64,000 bases of DNA from Pseudomonadota bacterium (GCA_021781615.1 JAJXWM010000001.1:1-64000); one strand, 5' to 3'. Numbered from the stretch's first letter, positions 45,815 to 55,272 are shown. Notes: generated by a model from the sequence alone, not told the origin. Numbers and translations: made by a program.

Positions 45815-46257
45815 TAGCGGCCGTTATCCTGGTCAAAAAGGTCGTCTAAAAAAATATCGTTATTTTTCAATATGTTATTTATATGAAGCCGGGGCGCTTA
45901 GTGTTTTTAACCAAGTGTAATTAAAATCAGGCTTATTTTTTTGACTTTCTTTGCCTATTTTTAAGAGAATCGTTAAGTTTTTTTTGCTCCTCTTCAAGTC
46001 TCATTATAATGGTTCTATATTTAATGTTCTCTGTTTCTAATATTTTTGTCTATTGTTTTAGCTGACCAACCTGTTCTACAATGTAGGCCGGAATAATGGC
46101 CTAAAACTCCTATAAGGTTTTCCAGCCCCAAAACCCCGAAAATTTTGAAAATTAATCTAACCTGTTATAATTAATAAAAAAATTCTGAATACTAGTTTTT
46201 TTTACGTTGAGGGTGGAAGAAGATTTGCGCGTTGGTATACTCAGCTTTTAATTTTGT
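45815..46257. other. Degraded stretch in the tRNA-Lys islet
   Basis: On the minus strand around 45950-46090 a broken frame encodes a short coiled coil (TENIKYRTIIMRLEEEQKKL, then NDSLKNRQRKSKK) after an internal stop, apparently the end of a decayed gene. Otherwise there is nothing recognisable. Confidence 0.35.
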
Positions 46258-46286
46258 TTGACAAAAGTCACACATTGTTCTATATT
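46258..46286 (+). promoter_or_regulatory. Sigma-70 promoter giving a probably leaderless toxin mRNA
   Basis: TTGACA (46258-46263), a 17-base spacer, then TATATT (46281-46286). This is almost ideal for the housekeeping sigma factor. The toxin ATG at 46293 lies seven bases after the -10 hexamer, about where transcription should begin, so the message would have little or no 5' leader. Confidence 0.75.
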
Positions 46287-46292
46287 GCCAAC

Positions 46293-46592
46293 ATGAATAA
46301 ATTGTTTTACGAATATTCTGACAGTAAAAATCAGCTTCTTATCAATAGCCGCCATATTAGCTTTGAAGAGGTGATTGCTGCTTTAGACAATGGACAGCTG
46401 TTAGATATTGTTGAACACCCAAAACATGGGAAGCATCCAAATCAAAAAATGTATGTTGTACGAGTAAACAACTATGTATATTTGGTTCCATTCGTAGAAA
46501 AGGATGAGCGAACAGTGTTTCTTAAAACAATATTTCCAAGTCGTAAGGCTAAAAAGAGCTATATAAAAGATGAGGTACCCAATGAAGACTAG
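46293..46592 (+). CDS. BrnT-like toxin of a type II toxin-antitoxin pair
   Basis: 99 residues from the ATG at 46293. It reads YSDSKNQLLINSRHISFEEV, then QKMYVVRVNNYVYLVPFVEK and FLKTIFPSRKAKKSY, the compact layout of BrnT/DUF4258-like ribonuclease toxins. No ribosome site precedes it, consistent with leaderless translation from the promoter just upstream. An in-frame TTG at 46254 lies upstream of that promoter and is unlikely. The downstream antitoxin gene overlaps its end by 11 bp. Toxin first, antitoxin second is the BrnTA order. Confidence 0.75.
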   Translation: MNKLFYEYSDSKNQLLINSRHISFEEVIAALDNGQLLDIVEHPKHGKHPNQKMYVVRVNNYVYLVPFVEKDERTVFLKTIFPSRKAKKSYIKDEVPNED

Positions 46593-46887
46593 CAAAAACC
46601 CAAAAAAATTTAATCCCTATGATGTAAAATTGGATGCAGAAGAACAAAGCTTACTAGAGTCTTATGACCGAGGGGAATGGAAAAGCGTGAGTAATTTGAC
46701 GCAAGAAATGAAAGTGGCCAAGGAGATTGCAGCCAATACTCTTCGCAAAGACGCGCGTATTACGCTTCGTCTTTCAAGTGATGATTTAGCTCGGCTTAAA
46801 GAAAAAGCTGCTTATAAAGGATTACCATACCAAACTTTTATCTCCAGTGTTTTACATGAATATGCAGCAGGACATTTCGAAGCTTAG
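46582..46887 (+). CDS. BrnA/CopG-like antitoxin
   Basis: 101 residues. The C-terminal half (RITLRLSSDDLARLKEKAAY, KGLPYQTFISSVLHEYAAG) is a ribbon-helix-helix DNA-binding motif, expected to dimerise, bind the toxin and repress the shared promoter. The ATG at 46582 is preferred over the one at 46570 because GAGG sits eight bases before it, within the toxin's last codons. The overlap implies translational coupling. Such a pair would help keep the islet in the chromosome. Confidence 0.8.
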   Translation: MKTSKNPKKFNPYDVKLDAEEQSLLESYDRGEWKSVSNLTQEMKVAKEIAANTLRKDARITLRLSSDDLARLKEKAAYKGLPYQTFISSVLHEYAAGHFEA

Positions 46888-47090
46888 ATTAAGTGACGGC
46901 AAAGCTTAAAACAAGATTAAAAGCGTTTATTTCTTGCTTTTGTTGTTTTACTTGGTAGAATTAAACTCTGCTTTTGTTGTTTATTTCAAGTTCTTGATTA
47001 GTTATAGGCAGTGTATGCTTTCGCGCCAGCGGATCAATCAGAGTTACTGCTGGGAATGAGGCTAAATTAAGAGGCTAGGAGAAGTTAAAC

Positions 47091-47393
47091 ATGAAAAATC
47101 TTACAGAAAGCGAACGAATGTTGTGCGGAGGTGGTATTTTTAACAGTGAGTGGTGTGGCCCCCCTGATTTTCAAATTTATAATAACCTGTGTACATATAC
47201 AGCACCACCAGAAAAAATGGGTTGTATTATGGCAACAATAGGTAATATCGGATTAACTACTAAACATGAAACTGTAATTTTATTCAGCGGAAAAAGTTAT
47301 TGTCACGGAGGCAGCCGGAGTGGTGATATGTTTATAATCAACTGTACTAATACTTGGGAATATTGTACAGGTTCGTATGTTCAGTATTTCTAA
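47091..47393 (+). CDS. Leader-type Cys-rich peptide upstream of a lipase
   Basis: 100 residues behind a strong AGGAGA ribosome site. The start KNLTESERMLCGGG has the L-x3-E spacing and a Gly-Gly-Gly that could be a double-glycine cut site, with Cys in place of Val. The remainder has eight further Cys and is rich in aromatic and polar residues (SEWCGPPDF, KMGCIMATIGNIG, TWEYCTGSYVQYF). Its final 17 bp overlap an in-frame extension of the lipase gene, which suggests one transcript. The leader call is weaker than for the other family members. Confidence 0.5.
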   Translation: MKNLTESERMLCGGGIFNSEWCGPPDFQIYNNLCTYTAPPEKMGCIMATIGNIGLTTKHETVILFSGKSYCHGGSRSGDMFIINCTNTWEYCTGSYVQYF

Positions 47394-47436
47394 TAACAAA
47401 TCTAAATTACCCAATCACACGACAGGAAGAGCGGGG

Positions 47437-49956
47437 ATGCAACATATTACTAATAAGATTGTGATTTTTTTACTATTCTTTTTTATATCCAACAATATAT
47501 TAGCAACTAATAAATTATCCAGCACTCAAAAAGAACCCTTAAAAAGCACTAATATAGAAGCAAAGATTCTACCATCTTTGGTAAAAAATGGCATGCTCAC
47601 AAATGCGATGCTACAAAGCAGCGATAGCCATTATCAGGGTAGAGTATATTTACATAGTGCTTTAGGCAAAGTTGAACCTACATTTGTAAATTTAACAAAT
47701 GGAAAATGGCTAGGAAGCGTAACCTTTTATGATATAGGGAAGAGCAATTATTTGACGCTATTATGGGATGAAGATAATAAATTTAAAGCAGGCAGTAATA
47801 AAAGTTATTCTTTTGATGTTACTGATCTATCAGGATCCATAGAATCTAATGCTGAATTATCTGGAAACGTAATCTCTACAAATAATCCTCACTTGCTTGA
47901 GTATGCTACCGTGCAACTATTTAATGACCATCCAAAAAATGGTGGTCAAAAAATTTATTCTACTCTAACCGATAACAATGGTAATTATAAATTTAAAAAT
48001 ATTGTTCCCGGGGTTTATTGTTTGATAATTGAAAAAGAAGGTTATCAAAGATTCTCAAAAGAAGTTGTTCTTGCTGCAAAAAGAGTAACAACTGAAGATT
48101 GTAGCTTACCTTGTATTTGTAATAATGTTAAAGGACTTACGCCGATCTTGCTTGTCCCAGGCATTATGGGTTCGCATACCGCGGGGCCTTATCTTTCAGT
48201 ATATCCTCATTTGCCTGTCATCCCTCCCTCCTGGGACAGCAATGGGTTAGCATTGTTTAATCCCGACGATAGATTGGGATGGAACACGCTAAAAAATAGT
48301 TTAAAAAGCTTTGGCTATGTGGAAGGTTGTACTCTACTTGATGTACCTTATTATTGGTCTTACTCTGTTCCTGATGCTCGTGATGCATATTTGTTACCTT
48401 GGATAAAACAAGCTAAATTGCTTTCTGGAAGCGATAAAGTTGATATAATAGCCCATAGTATGGGTGGGTTGCTTGCACGCTCTTATATCCAGTCAAAAGA
48501 TTATGCTGGTGATGTTAGAAGAATAGCCATAGTTGGCACTCCTAACAAAGGAGCTGATCTTATTTATTATATGTGGGAAGGTGGTGATCCTATTACCGCA
48601 GACATCATCCAACATGATACGGAGATATATGCTAAATATTTTTATACAAATACATTAGATTATTTTTACATTGATCGATATTCAGACCAAGTATGTGAGT
48701 ATTATAAAGATCCCTATGAACCGATTGCCTGTGATAACGACAAAATATATAATCTATTACACTCTCGAGTATTATCAGCAGGACAATTAATCCCAATATT
48801 TGATCACGCTTTAGTCCATAAACAAAAAAACGTAACACTTGTGCACGAAGAAAACACTTTGCTAAAAGCATTGAGCAGTAATCCAGTTTGTTATAACCCT
48901 AAAGGGTGTATAGGTCCTGGCGGTGACATTTATTCATTTATCGCTCCGCAAAATATTTTTTCTAGTGATCCTGGGCATAATATAGACAAGGTGTATGCTA
49001 TGTTATTTATTGGGGTCAATGTAAATCCATCAATAGATACCACCGTTAATTCGATTTTGGTTGAACCACAGCCAGATAATTATACGGGCTATATCTATAA
49101 AGATGGTGTAGTACAAGGCTTGAAGGTTTTACGTAATTATGGCGATGGAACAGTTCTAATGGACAGTGTACATTTTGATGAGGCTTTTAAAAAAGGACTG
49201 GATTATTCGCTTAAATCTGCAGAACATATGGAGCTAATCGCTGCTTTTACAACAGATATTATAGAATTTATTACTGGATTCAAGGTAGGACGGGTTGAAC
49301 AAAAAGTACCATCCAATAAATTAGTTATCAATATTAGAGGAAGAGTTCAGCCTAAAATTATTTCGATAATAAATCAAGATGGCAAGGTGACAAGTTTAGA
49401 TAGTTCCTCTATAAAGCAAACTTTGAAATCTGATTATTCAAGTTTAGAAATAAAGGATCCTGTGGAAGGTAAATATAGTATTTCTTTAAACTCTCCTCAT
49501 AATGATGAGGATTATGAATTAACACTATCATACCACAAAGATAACAAAATGTTTGCTCGCAGATATTATGGTTATTTTGATAAATCTTCTGATACATTTT
49601 CTTTTGCTATAAATAATAATTCTTCTGAAGCGCCAATGTTGTATTATGATAAGATTTTTGATGTTCCAAGTAAATTAACATTAGAAAATGTAAATAATAA
49701 AATACGGGTATCTTGGCAAGATGATGCTAACAACATATATAAAGATGTCGATTATTACGAGATATATTGGAAGGATAGTAATAAACCCCATATGCATCTA
49801 CTCGCTCAAACTAAACAAAAAGAGTATTTAACTGCGCATGATTGGAAAGATGCGAGAACAATTACGTATGCCGTACGGGCTATTTTGAAAGATGGTACCA
49901 GCACTTTTTTTTCTCCGCTAGCTTTCTTTGTTCCGACAATTAAAAAGAAGCATTAG
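47437..49956 (+). CDS. Secreted LCAT/PGAP1-like alpha/beta-hydrolase (lipase)
   Basis: 839 residues from the ATG at 47437, which has an AGGAAGAG ribosome site and opens a signal peptide (KIVIFLLFFFISNNILA). After an unknown beta-rich part, residues about 150-225 form a carboxypeptidase-regulatory-like sandwich (TLTDNNGNYKFKNIVPGVYC). The catalytic domain follows: PILLVPGIMGSHTAG (oxyanion loop) and DIIAHSMGGLLARSYIQ with the nucleophile Ser. The C-terminus (about 740-835; KIRVSWQDDANN, ITYAVRAIL) is fibronectin-III-like. Exported lipases of this kind act on phospholipids or esters. It is the largest cargo gene of the tRNA-Lys islet. Confidence 0.8.
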   Translation: MQHITNKIVIFLLFFFISNNILATNKLSSTQKEPLKSTNIEAKILPSLVKNGMLTNAMLQSSDSHYQGRVYLHSALGKVEPTFVNLTNGKWLGSVTFYDIGKSNYLTLLWDEDNKFKAGSNKSYSFDVTDLSGSIESNAELSGNVISTNNPHLLEYATVQLFNDHPKNGGQKIYSTLTDNNGNYKFKNIVPGVYCLIIEKEGYQRFSKEVVLAAKRVTTEDCSLPCICNNVKGLTPILLVPGIMGSHTAGPYLSVYPHLPVIPPSWDSNGLALFNPDDRLGWNTLKNSLKSFGYVEGCTLLDVPYYWSYSVPDARDAYLLPWIKQAKLLSGSDKVDIIAHSMGGLLARSYIQSKDYAGDVRRIAIVGTPNKGADLIYYMWEGGDPITADIIQHDTEIYAKYFYTNTLDYFYIDRYSDQVCEYYKDPYEPIACDNDKIYNLLHSRVLSAGQLIPIFDHALVHKQKNVTLVHEENTLLKALSSNPVCYNPKGCIGPGGDIYSFIAPQNIFSSDPGHNIDKVYAMLFIGVNVNPSIDTTVNSILVEPQPDNYTGYIYKDGVVQGLKVLRNYGDGTVLMDSVHFDEAFKKGLDYSLKSAEHMELIAAFTTDIIEFITGFKVGRVEQKVPSNKLVINIRGRVQPKIISIINQDGKVTSLDSSSIKQTLKSDYSSLEIKDPVEGKYSISLNSPHNDEDYELTLSYHKDNKMFARRYYGYFDKSSDTFSFAINNNSSEAPMLYYDKIFDVPSKLTLENVNNKIRVSWQDDANNIYKDVDYYEIYWKDSNKPHMHLLAQTKQKEYLTAHDWKDARTITYAVRAILKDGTSTFFSPLAFFVPTIKKKH

Positions 49957-49986
49957 ATAAATGGATCTGACTTAACAGAGCGTTCA

Positions 49987-50280
49987 TGTCTTTACGAACG
50001 TATTGCTTTAGTTATTCGCGAAGCAAGAACCAATATCTTGTGCTCAATTGATACCACGAGGGTAAAAGCGTATTGGCATATTGGTCAATATCTTGTTCAA
50101 GAGGAATAAGGTGGTGCTAAAAGAGCCGGATATAGTCAAGAATTGCTAAAAACTTTATCAACAAGGTTGATTCAATAATTCGGTCGCTGGTTTGGTATAA
50201 ATACTTTGGAAGTTATCCGAAAATTTTATTTAGCTTATTCTGTGCAGGTCGATAGAAAATCCCACGCAGTGCGTGGGAAA
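49987..50280 (+). pseudogene. YhcG/DUF1016-type nuclease, broken fragment
   Basis: The frame ERIALVIREARTNILCSIDT, then YWHIGQYLVQEE, a stop (50107-50109), GYSQELLKTLSTRLIQ, another stop, then FGRWFGINTLEVIRKFYLAY follows the N-terminal DUF1016 domain (ARxxxxxxVNxxxxxxYWxIGxxI, LxxxYGxGFSxxNLxxMxxFY). The two in-frame stops and the missing PD-(D/E)XK domain show it is dead. It ends beside the right attachment repeat. Confidence 0.75.
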
Positions 50281-50286
50281 TTGGTT

Positions 50287-50352
50287 GCCCACCAATTTTG
50301 TTGTGGTTTTCCTTCGAATCCCTTGACTTACCAAAATCAGTTTGATAAAAAA
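50287..50352 (+). repeat. Right attachment repeat (attR) of the tRNA-Lys islet
   Basis: Copy of 44768-44833 beginning GCCCACCA, so it would restore a tRNA-Lys 3' end after excision. A short hairpin (CCCACGCAGTGCGTGGG, about 50261-50278) lies just before it. No integrase gene lies between the two repeats, so the islet cannot move by itself. Confidence 0.9.
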
Positions 50353-50415
50353 TATAAGATAAGTTATAAATTTCATTGAGAGCTGACTTTAAATTTATTA
50401 ATATAGGAAAAAACC

Positions 50416-50979
50416 ATGGATTACAAACTATTAATCAAAAACCGTCGCTCAATTCGCAACTTTACCAATCAAACAATCGACCCCAAAATTCTGGACGAGA
50501 TCTTACACGAAACCTGTATGGCGCCAAGCTCATCAAATACCCAGCCGTGGCGTTTTATTGTAATAACCGATCCAAAAATAATGGAAAAAATATCGGATGA
50601 GAGCAAAAAAAACTTGGTACAACAAATTGAGAACAACCCAAACACTTCGCTAAAAAAATACGAAGATATTCTCCGCAACTCAAGCTATAATGTTTTTTAT
50701 AATGCCCCATGTTTAATTCTTATTGTCGGCCAAAATAATTATCCCTCTTTTGATCAGGACTGCACCCTCGCAGCGGCATATTTGATGCTGGCTGCAACTG
50801 AAAAAAACCTAGGATCATGTTGGATCGGTCTTGGTGAAGCAATTATTGATCAAGCCTTAAGAAAAGAGATCGGCCTACCTGATGACTATCAAGTGATCGC
50901 TCCAATAATTGTAGGTTACCCTACCAAGATCCCTTCTATGGGCTCGCGCAATGAACCGATAATATTAAAATATATCTGA
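50416..50979 (+). CDS. Nitroreductase family protein
   Basis: 187 residues with the FMN-binding layout of the family: LLIKNRRSIRNFTNQ at the start, MAPSSSNTQPWRFIVI, a middle Cys/Gly segment LGSCWIGLGEA and IIVGYPTK near the end. Such enzymes use NAD(P)H to reduce nitro groups, quinones or flavin-linked substrates; the physiological substrate cannot be read from the sequence. A TAGGAAAA ribosome site precedes the ATG. It was the original right-hand neighbour of tRNA-Lys before the islet inserted. Confidence 0.88.
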   Translation: MDYKLLIKNRRSIRNFTNQTIDPKILDEILHETCMAPSSSNTQPWRFIVITDPKIMEKISDESKKNLVQQIENNPNTSLKKYEDILRNSSYNVFYNAPCLILIVGQNNYPSFDQDCTLAAAYLMLAATEKNLGSCWIGLGEAIIDQALRKEIGLPDDYQVIAPIIVGYPTKIPSMGSRNEPIILKYI

Positions 50980-51161
50980 TCTGGCCAAGGAATAAGGCTT
51001 TAAGACCTAATCCTATGTATAGACCCCCACGATCCCACTCTCTTTCACGAAGACCAGCTATAAAACCTCGCCCCAATTTTCTATAGAACAATTAACGGTA
51101 TTTTATCCAATCCCTAGATTGCGCTAACTGTCGAATATTAAATATTTATCTCAGGGCGACT

Positions 51162-51269
51162 ATGTCAACTCAAAAAAAATCTATCCTTCCAACTATATAT
51201 ATTGCCAATCGAATTTTATTGATTCGTAACCAAAAGGTGGTAATTAATGGTCCTAAAAAGAGCAGTTGA
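51162..51269 (+). pseudogene. ORF6N-domain fragment
   Basis: A 35-codon frame with an AGGG ribosome site. It encodes ILPTIYIANRILLIRNQKVV, close to the start of ORF6N-domain proteins, where IxxxIxxIRGQKVxxDxDLAxLYGV is typical, and then breaks off. ORF6N proteins are common in phages and mobile DNA. Only the stump is left. Its last codons form the left arm of the adjacent hairpin. Confidence 0.5.
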
Positions 51270-51290
51270 AACCTACTGCTCTTTTTAGGA
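51251..51290. terminator. Strong intrinsic terminator-like hairpin
   Basis: Perfect 16-bp arms (TCCTAAAAAGAGCAGT and its reverse complement) around an 8-base loop. The stem core AGAGCAGT/ACTGCTCT followed by TTTT looks like a rho-independent terminator and would work in either direction. It may end transcription from the nitroreductase or an unseen short RNA and insulate the phosphatase gene. Confidence 0.65.
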
Positions 51291-51399
51291 TTATAGTAGA
51301 TAAAAGTTATCATCGGATATAAAATGTAGATAAATGCTTCGCACGTGGTTCAACTAAAAGCATCTAATTTCGCTGCTTTATAACTTGGATAATTTATTT

Positions 51400-53112
51400 A
51401 TGATGACTAGACTAGAGTGTTTCACAGAGCCGCAAGAAGACATCGATCTTAGGGTATATCCCCAAAAGATTAATAGCCGAGCCGATCATACTGCTGTTTT
51501 CGGAGATACCCATGCTAATACCATGAAACTAATATGGCTTCTTATAAAAGAAGGAGTAATTGAATTAGATGAGCCAAGTTTTCGCTCCATGTGGGAAATT
51601 TACGACAGACTGTGGATAACGCATGAGGGATATGATTATACTAATCAGTCAATCCAACCTATCACGCATGATTTAGAATTATTTAAAATACTTTTAAATA
51701 ACGTTCAAGTAAAGCAACCGCATTGCAATGTAAGATTATTGGGAGACATTTTTGCAGATCGCGGCGCTAATGACTATTTGACACTCTCGCTTCTTCGACT
51801 GTTGGGTACCAAGGGATTTAAACCAGAAATCATGTTTTCTAATCATGATTTATGGTTGCTTCGGTGCTATAAAAAACCGGTGCCAGTTGATAGAATGTTT
51901 GGCGTCGTAAACACTTTGAAGAACCCTAATCCCTGGGTTGATGCTAATTTTAGAAATCAAGAAAATGCCTTAGTTGGTCTATATACGTGTATTAGATTAG
52001 GATTAATAGATCAAAGAGAGGTAGTGTCTATCGTCGAAACGTATGTTGAACCCTTTATAGCTCCTCTTGCATACTTTTTATCTGCTGATAGAAAGAAAAT
52101 TGATTTGTTTATGCATGCTCCCAATAGTTTTGTTTTGATTAAAAACATGGCGCAAGCGTTAAGGCTGAAAGAGCCGACATCTGCAGTTGAGCTTGCTCAA
52201 GTTATAGACACTATAAACGCGAAGTTTAGCAGGTTGCAAACACAACCGTTATCTTATGAAAATGTTTTAGCGATTGCCTCAAAGTATAGTGCCGCAGCAA
52301 ACGGTGGCTTACTTGTAGATGCAAATTACCTAAATAGTTTAAATATAGATGGTCGTACATTTACCGATGAAGAGGCGCTGCTGGGGTGTTTTTTAAGTAT
52401 GCTGACATGGAATCGTAACGCTAATTTGAGCGATTATCCAACCTACGTATCCCATATAGTGCACGGACATGATGGGCAAGGACAAGCACCATACGCACCG
52501 TTTGAGATAAACCTTGATAATATACTCGGGAAAGCGCAAAGCTTTTGCCAAGGAATATATAGCGCTTTTTTTACCATGACGCAACCCCGACCACCGCTAC
52601 CTGAAGCACCGCAGATGCAATTACCTGAAGAAGTACCACAGTTACAATTACCGCAAGCACCGCAACCAGTTTTGGCACCGCTAGACACTGTATCACAAGT
52701 AAAGCCGGCGCCAACAATAAGCATTGTGCCATCGGGAAAAAACGCAGAGTATTTTCAAGCATTACACCCAGATATCAGAGAAGAAATACGTGAGGTAGCG
52801 CCTGTTATCCATGCTACAGGCCATGGGTGGGGCACTACTTTATCAGCTATATTCAGCAGTATTGGTAACTCTGTTTCATTGCGACCAGGAGCCAGAATGT
52901 CTAGCACTATAGTTGTAATTCAAGCTATCAACAGCGCATATATTTCTAGTAACTGGCAAGAATTAGAAAGCAATCTAAAGATTTTAGGGATTGATTCAGA
53001 AAGAGCGTCGCAGATACTAGAAAAAATGCAACTAAAAAAATACGGAGATATAGAAGAAGCGGATGTGGAGGAAGGTTTTGTGCTATTGAAAGAAAGCTCA
53101 CCTTCCCCATAA
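51400..53112 (+). CDS. PPP-type metallophosphatase, WipA/WipB-like candidate effector
   Basis: 570 residues from the ATG at 51400 (alternatives: the next codon, or a TTG five codons earlier). Metallophosphatase motifs occur in order: GDTHAN (35-40), LLGDIFADRG (about 114-123), SNHDLW (147-152) and a later IVHGHDGQGQ (about 350), which together can hold two metal ions. The GDTHAN wording and order resemble the Legionella effectors WipA and WipB, which are phosphatases. A Pro/Gln-rich linker (residues about 393-430) separates a helical C-terminal region that I do not recognise. No signal peptide, so delivery to a host would need a specialised secretion system. Confidence 0.75.
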   Translation: MMTRLECFTEPQEDIDLRVYPQKINSRADHTAVFGDTHANTMKLIWLLIKEGVIELDEPSFRSMWEIYDRLWITHEGYDYTNQSIQPITHDLELFKILLNNVQVKQPHCNVRLLGDIFADRGANDYLTLSLLRLLGTKGFKPEIMFSNHDLWLLRCYKKPVPVDRMFGVVNTLKNPNPWVDANFRNQENALVGLYTCIRLGLIDQREVVSIVETYVEPFIAPLAYFLSADRKKIDLFMHAPNSFVLIKNMAQALRLKEPTSAVELAQVIDTINAKFSRLQTQPLSYENVLAIASKYSAAANGGLLVDANYLNSLNIDGRTFTDEEALLGCFLSMLTWNRNANLSDYPTYVSHIVHGHDGQGQAPYAPFEINLDNILGKAQSFCQGIYSAFFTMTQPRPPLPEAPQMQLPEEVPQLQLPQAPQPVLAPLDTVSQVKPAPTISIVPSGKNAEYFQALHPDIREEIREVAPVIHATGHGWGTTLSAIFSSIGNSVSLRPGARMSSTIVVIQAINSAYISSNWQELESNLKILGIDSERASQILEKMQLKKYGDIEEADVEEGFVLLKESSPSP

Positions 53113-53196
53113 TAAGTCAAAAGAAAAAAAGGGGAAATGCTACCGCGCAATTGGGCTTTAACCTAATTGAGCTGTAACCGTAAATTGGAGATCACA

Positions 53197-55083
53197 CTAC
53201 TGCAATCTGGCAAACACCACTGAAACGTGTTTAAAGTCTCTCTCTAAATCCTCCTTTAACTTAATAAACTCTGGGGTTTTTAATTCTTCATTGGCAATTA
53301 AATTTTTATAAAGGACCACGGCTTCGTCTATTTGCAAATCTCGATTATTTATCATAGTACATTTGCGCATCACGTATATCCATGGCGTTTTGATCTCTTT
53401 ATTTAAAGAATCCACGTTATTAACCTTAACGTTTTTGATAATAGTTTGGCTTTTTACCGTCCACGGATAATCAGCAACTGAAATATCCGCCACATAATCC
53501 TGAGATATACCAAAAAGACTTGCTAGGGCACTATACCGTAATTCGAGAGCTAAACCTTCATTGGTTTTCGATAATCGGTGATCCTGCTCAAAACCATAGC
53601 TATATACCAAATCTTTCACAATCCGTGATTTTAAATCTGGCAGTTCCATACTTTTTTTATCTTTTTCTTCCAAAATGGTGCCGCTTAAACTATAAAATAA
53701 GCGATCTTTTATGCTCTTTTCTGACTGGTTCAATGCTGCCCCAATCAAACCCAGCGCTTCTTCATTTTTAAGCAGAACGCTTCCTTGCTCAGCAATTTTA
53801 GTGTCACTTAATATTTCTATTTGACTCTTTGCGGCGCTCTCAGCGTGCTCATAACTTAAACCGGGAGTTTTTTCATAACCAGGTTGGACCTGATCAAGAA
53901 CCAAAACTTTTTTATCAGCGATATCAGGAAACATTCCGTCAGCCATGCTTTGAAAGTTCGTGGGGTCACACCAATACACCTTCCCTTGTTTATTAGTTAC
54001 CTTCAAAATAGCATGGTTAAATGCCGAAAGATCAGGAAGTGAATCTGGATAAAAATTATGAACCCCGCGCCTTACTAACACAAACTGTACTTTATAACCA
54101 AGACTGGTCAAAATTGCTGCGGTAGCTGCCGCAAAATCTTTACAATCTCCCGTCTGCGTACTACTTATTTCTTCCAGATCACGAGGGATAAAATGACCTT
54201 TAATTGAGCGCCAATCTCCCAAATACGCAACCTTATCATTCAATAAAGAAGTGACCGTATTTATCTGCTCCACCTCATCTTTTTTTTGTGCCGCTGCATT
54301 AGCTATTTCCGCCAAACCTTTGGGTAATTTCTGTTTAAAAATTTTTGCATAGGACTTACCAAGCTCAGTCGCCAAATCCTCCCACTTGGTTTTGCTTGAT
54401 ATCGATATCCAAGTTAAATATTTGACGTTTATTACATTAGACGCCGGCTCATTGGTCGTTGCCTTGTATAATGGCTTAGTCAAGACAACTTCCAGATTAT
54501 GAAAATTATCGTCTTGGTCTTTGGTAACTTTGAGTACGTTTTCTGGATCATTAACTATAAGATGTAACGGTAATTGCGAATGCACCTTGACGCGAGCACT
54601 AACAGTAAATACACCTCTCCCAAAAGGAAGTACTGTTGCAAAAAAATTTTCTAGCTGAACTTTGGTAGTGATAAGCTGGTACTTTAAATAGGTCTTTGCA
54701 CCTATTTCTGCCTTAGGAAAAGCAAGCATGATTTGTCGTAATTGATCAAAACCATAAGGGGAGCTAGCTAGCGGCTTATCTTCGATCAGTTTTTTCGCTA
54801 CTTTATATTCCTTTCCTTTATAAATTGTTTTTGCCTCTAAAATTCTTATTTTTTCACTATCGCCATTATAGTTCAACATGGTTTGGGCCACGTCGCGCCC
54901 TGATTCTTTTAAGATTTCTTGCTGAACCTCAAGCACCATACGCGCCGTACCGTCCTTATTAATATTCATTTCAACAGAGCAAGAAGATTTTGTTGGCGCA
55001 TCATCAATACTTGCCCAGCGCGCTTCAGCTGGATTGGCTGCCATAATAATGGCAAATAATGCCCACCTACCTAGTTTTTCCAT
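53197..55083 (-). CDS. Exported DUF3857/transglutaminase-like protein
   Basis: 628 residues with an N-terminal signal-like segment (RWALFAIIMAANPAEA). The first half is a beta-rich DUF3857 domain. Residues about 300-380 form a transglutaminase-like/cysteine-protease core: STQTGDCKDFAAATAAIL with Cys, a His in LSAFNHAILKV and Asp in VYWCDPTNF. Many Gram-negative bacteria have this pair of domains in periplasmic or outer-membrane-associated proteins of poorly known role. The gene stands alone, with a 189-bp gap to the divergent CcdA-like gene. Confidence 0.82.
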   Translation of the reverse strand: MEKLGRWALFAIIMAANPAEARWASIDDAPTKSSCSVEMNINKDGTARMVLEVQQEILKESGRDVAQTMLNYNGDSEKIRILEAKTIYKGKEYKVAKKLIEDKPLASSPYGFDQLRQIMLAFPKAEIGAKTYLKYQLITTKVQLENFFATVLPFGRGVFTVSARVKVHSQLPLHLIVNDPENVLKVTKDQDDNFHNLEVVLTKPLYKATTNEPASNVINVKYLTWISISSKTKWEDLATELGKSYAKIFKQKLPKGLAEIANAAAQKKDEVEQINTVTSLLNDKVAYLGDWRSIKGHFIPRDLEEISSTQTGDCKDFAAATAAILTSLGYKVQFVLVRRGVHNFYPDSLPDLSAFNHAILKVTNKQGKVYWCDPTNFQSMADGMFPDIADKKVLVLDQVQPGYEKTPGLSYEHAESAAKSQIEILSDTKIAEQGSVLLKNEEALGLIGAALNQSEKSIKDRLFYSLSGTILEEKDKKSMELPDLKSRIVKDLVYSYGFEQDHRLSKTNEGLALELRYSALASLFGISQDYVADISVADYPWTVKSQTIIKNVKVNNVDSLNKEIKTPWIYVMRKCTMINNRDLQIDEAVVLYKNLIANEELKTPEFIKLKEDLERDFKHVSVVFARLQ

Positions 55084-55272
55084 AGTGCCCCTTTGGTATA
55101 TCGATTTAGTATATCGAACTATATCAGTCTAAAACATGTTTATAAAGCGTTCAAATAAACTCATAAGTTAATTTTTTTATGGTTATTCCCCAAAACCAAA
55201 TTTAATTGTACAATTGCACAAAAAATATTTGCACAATAAAACCACCTTGAATACGGACGCCAAAAAAGATTT

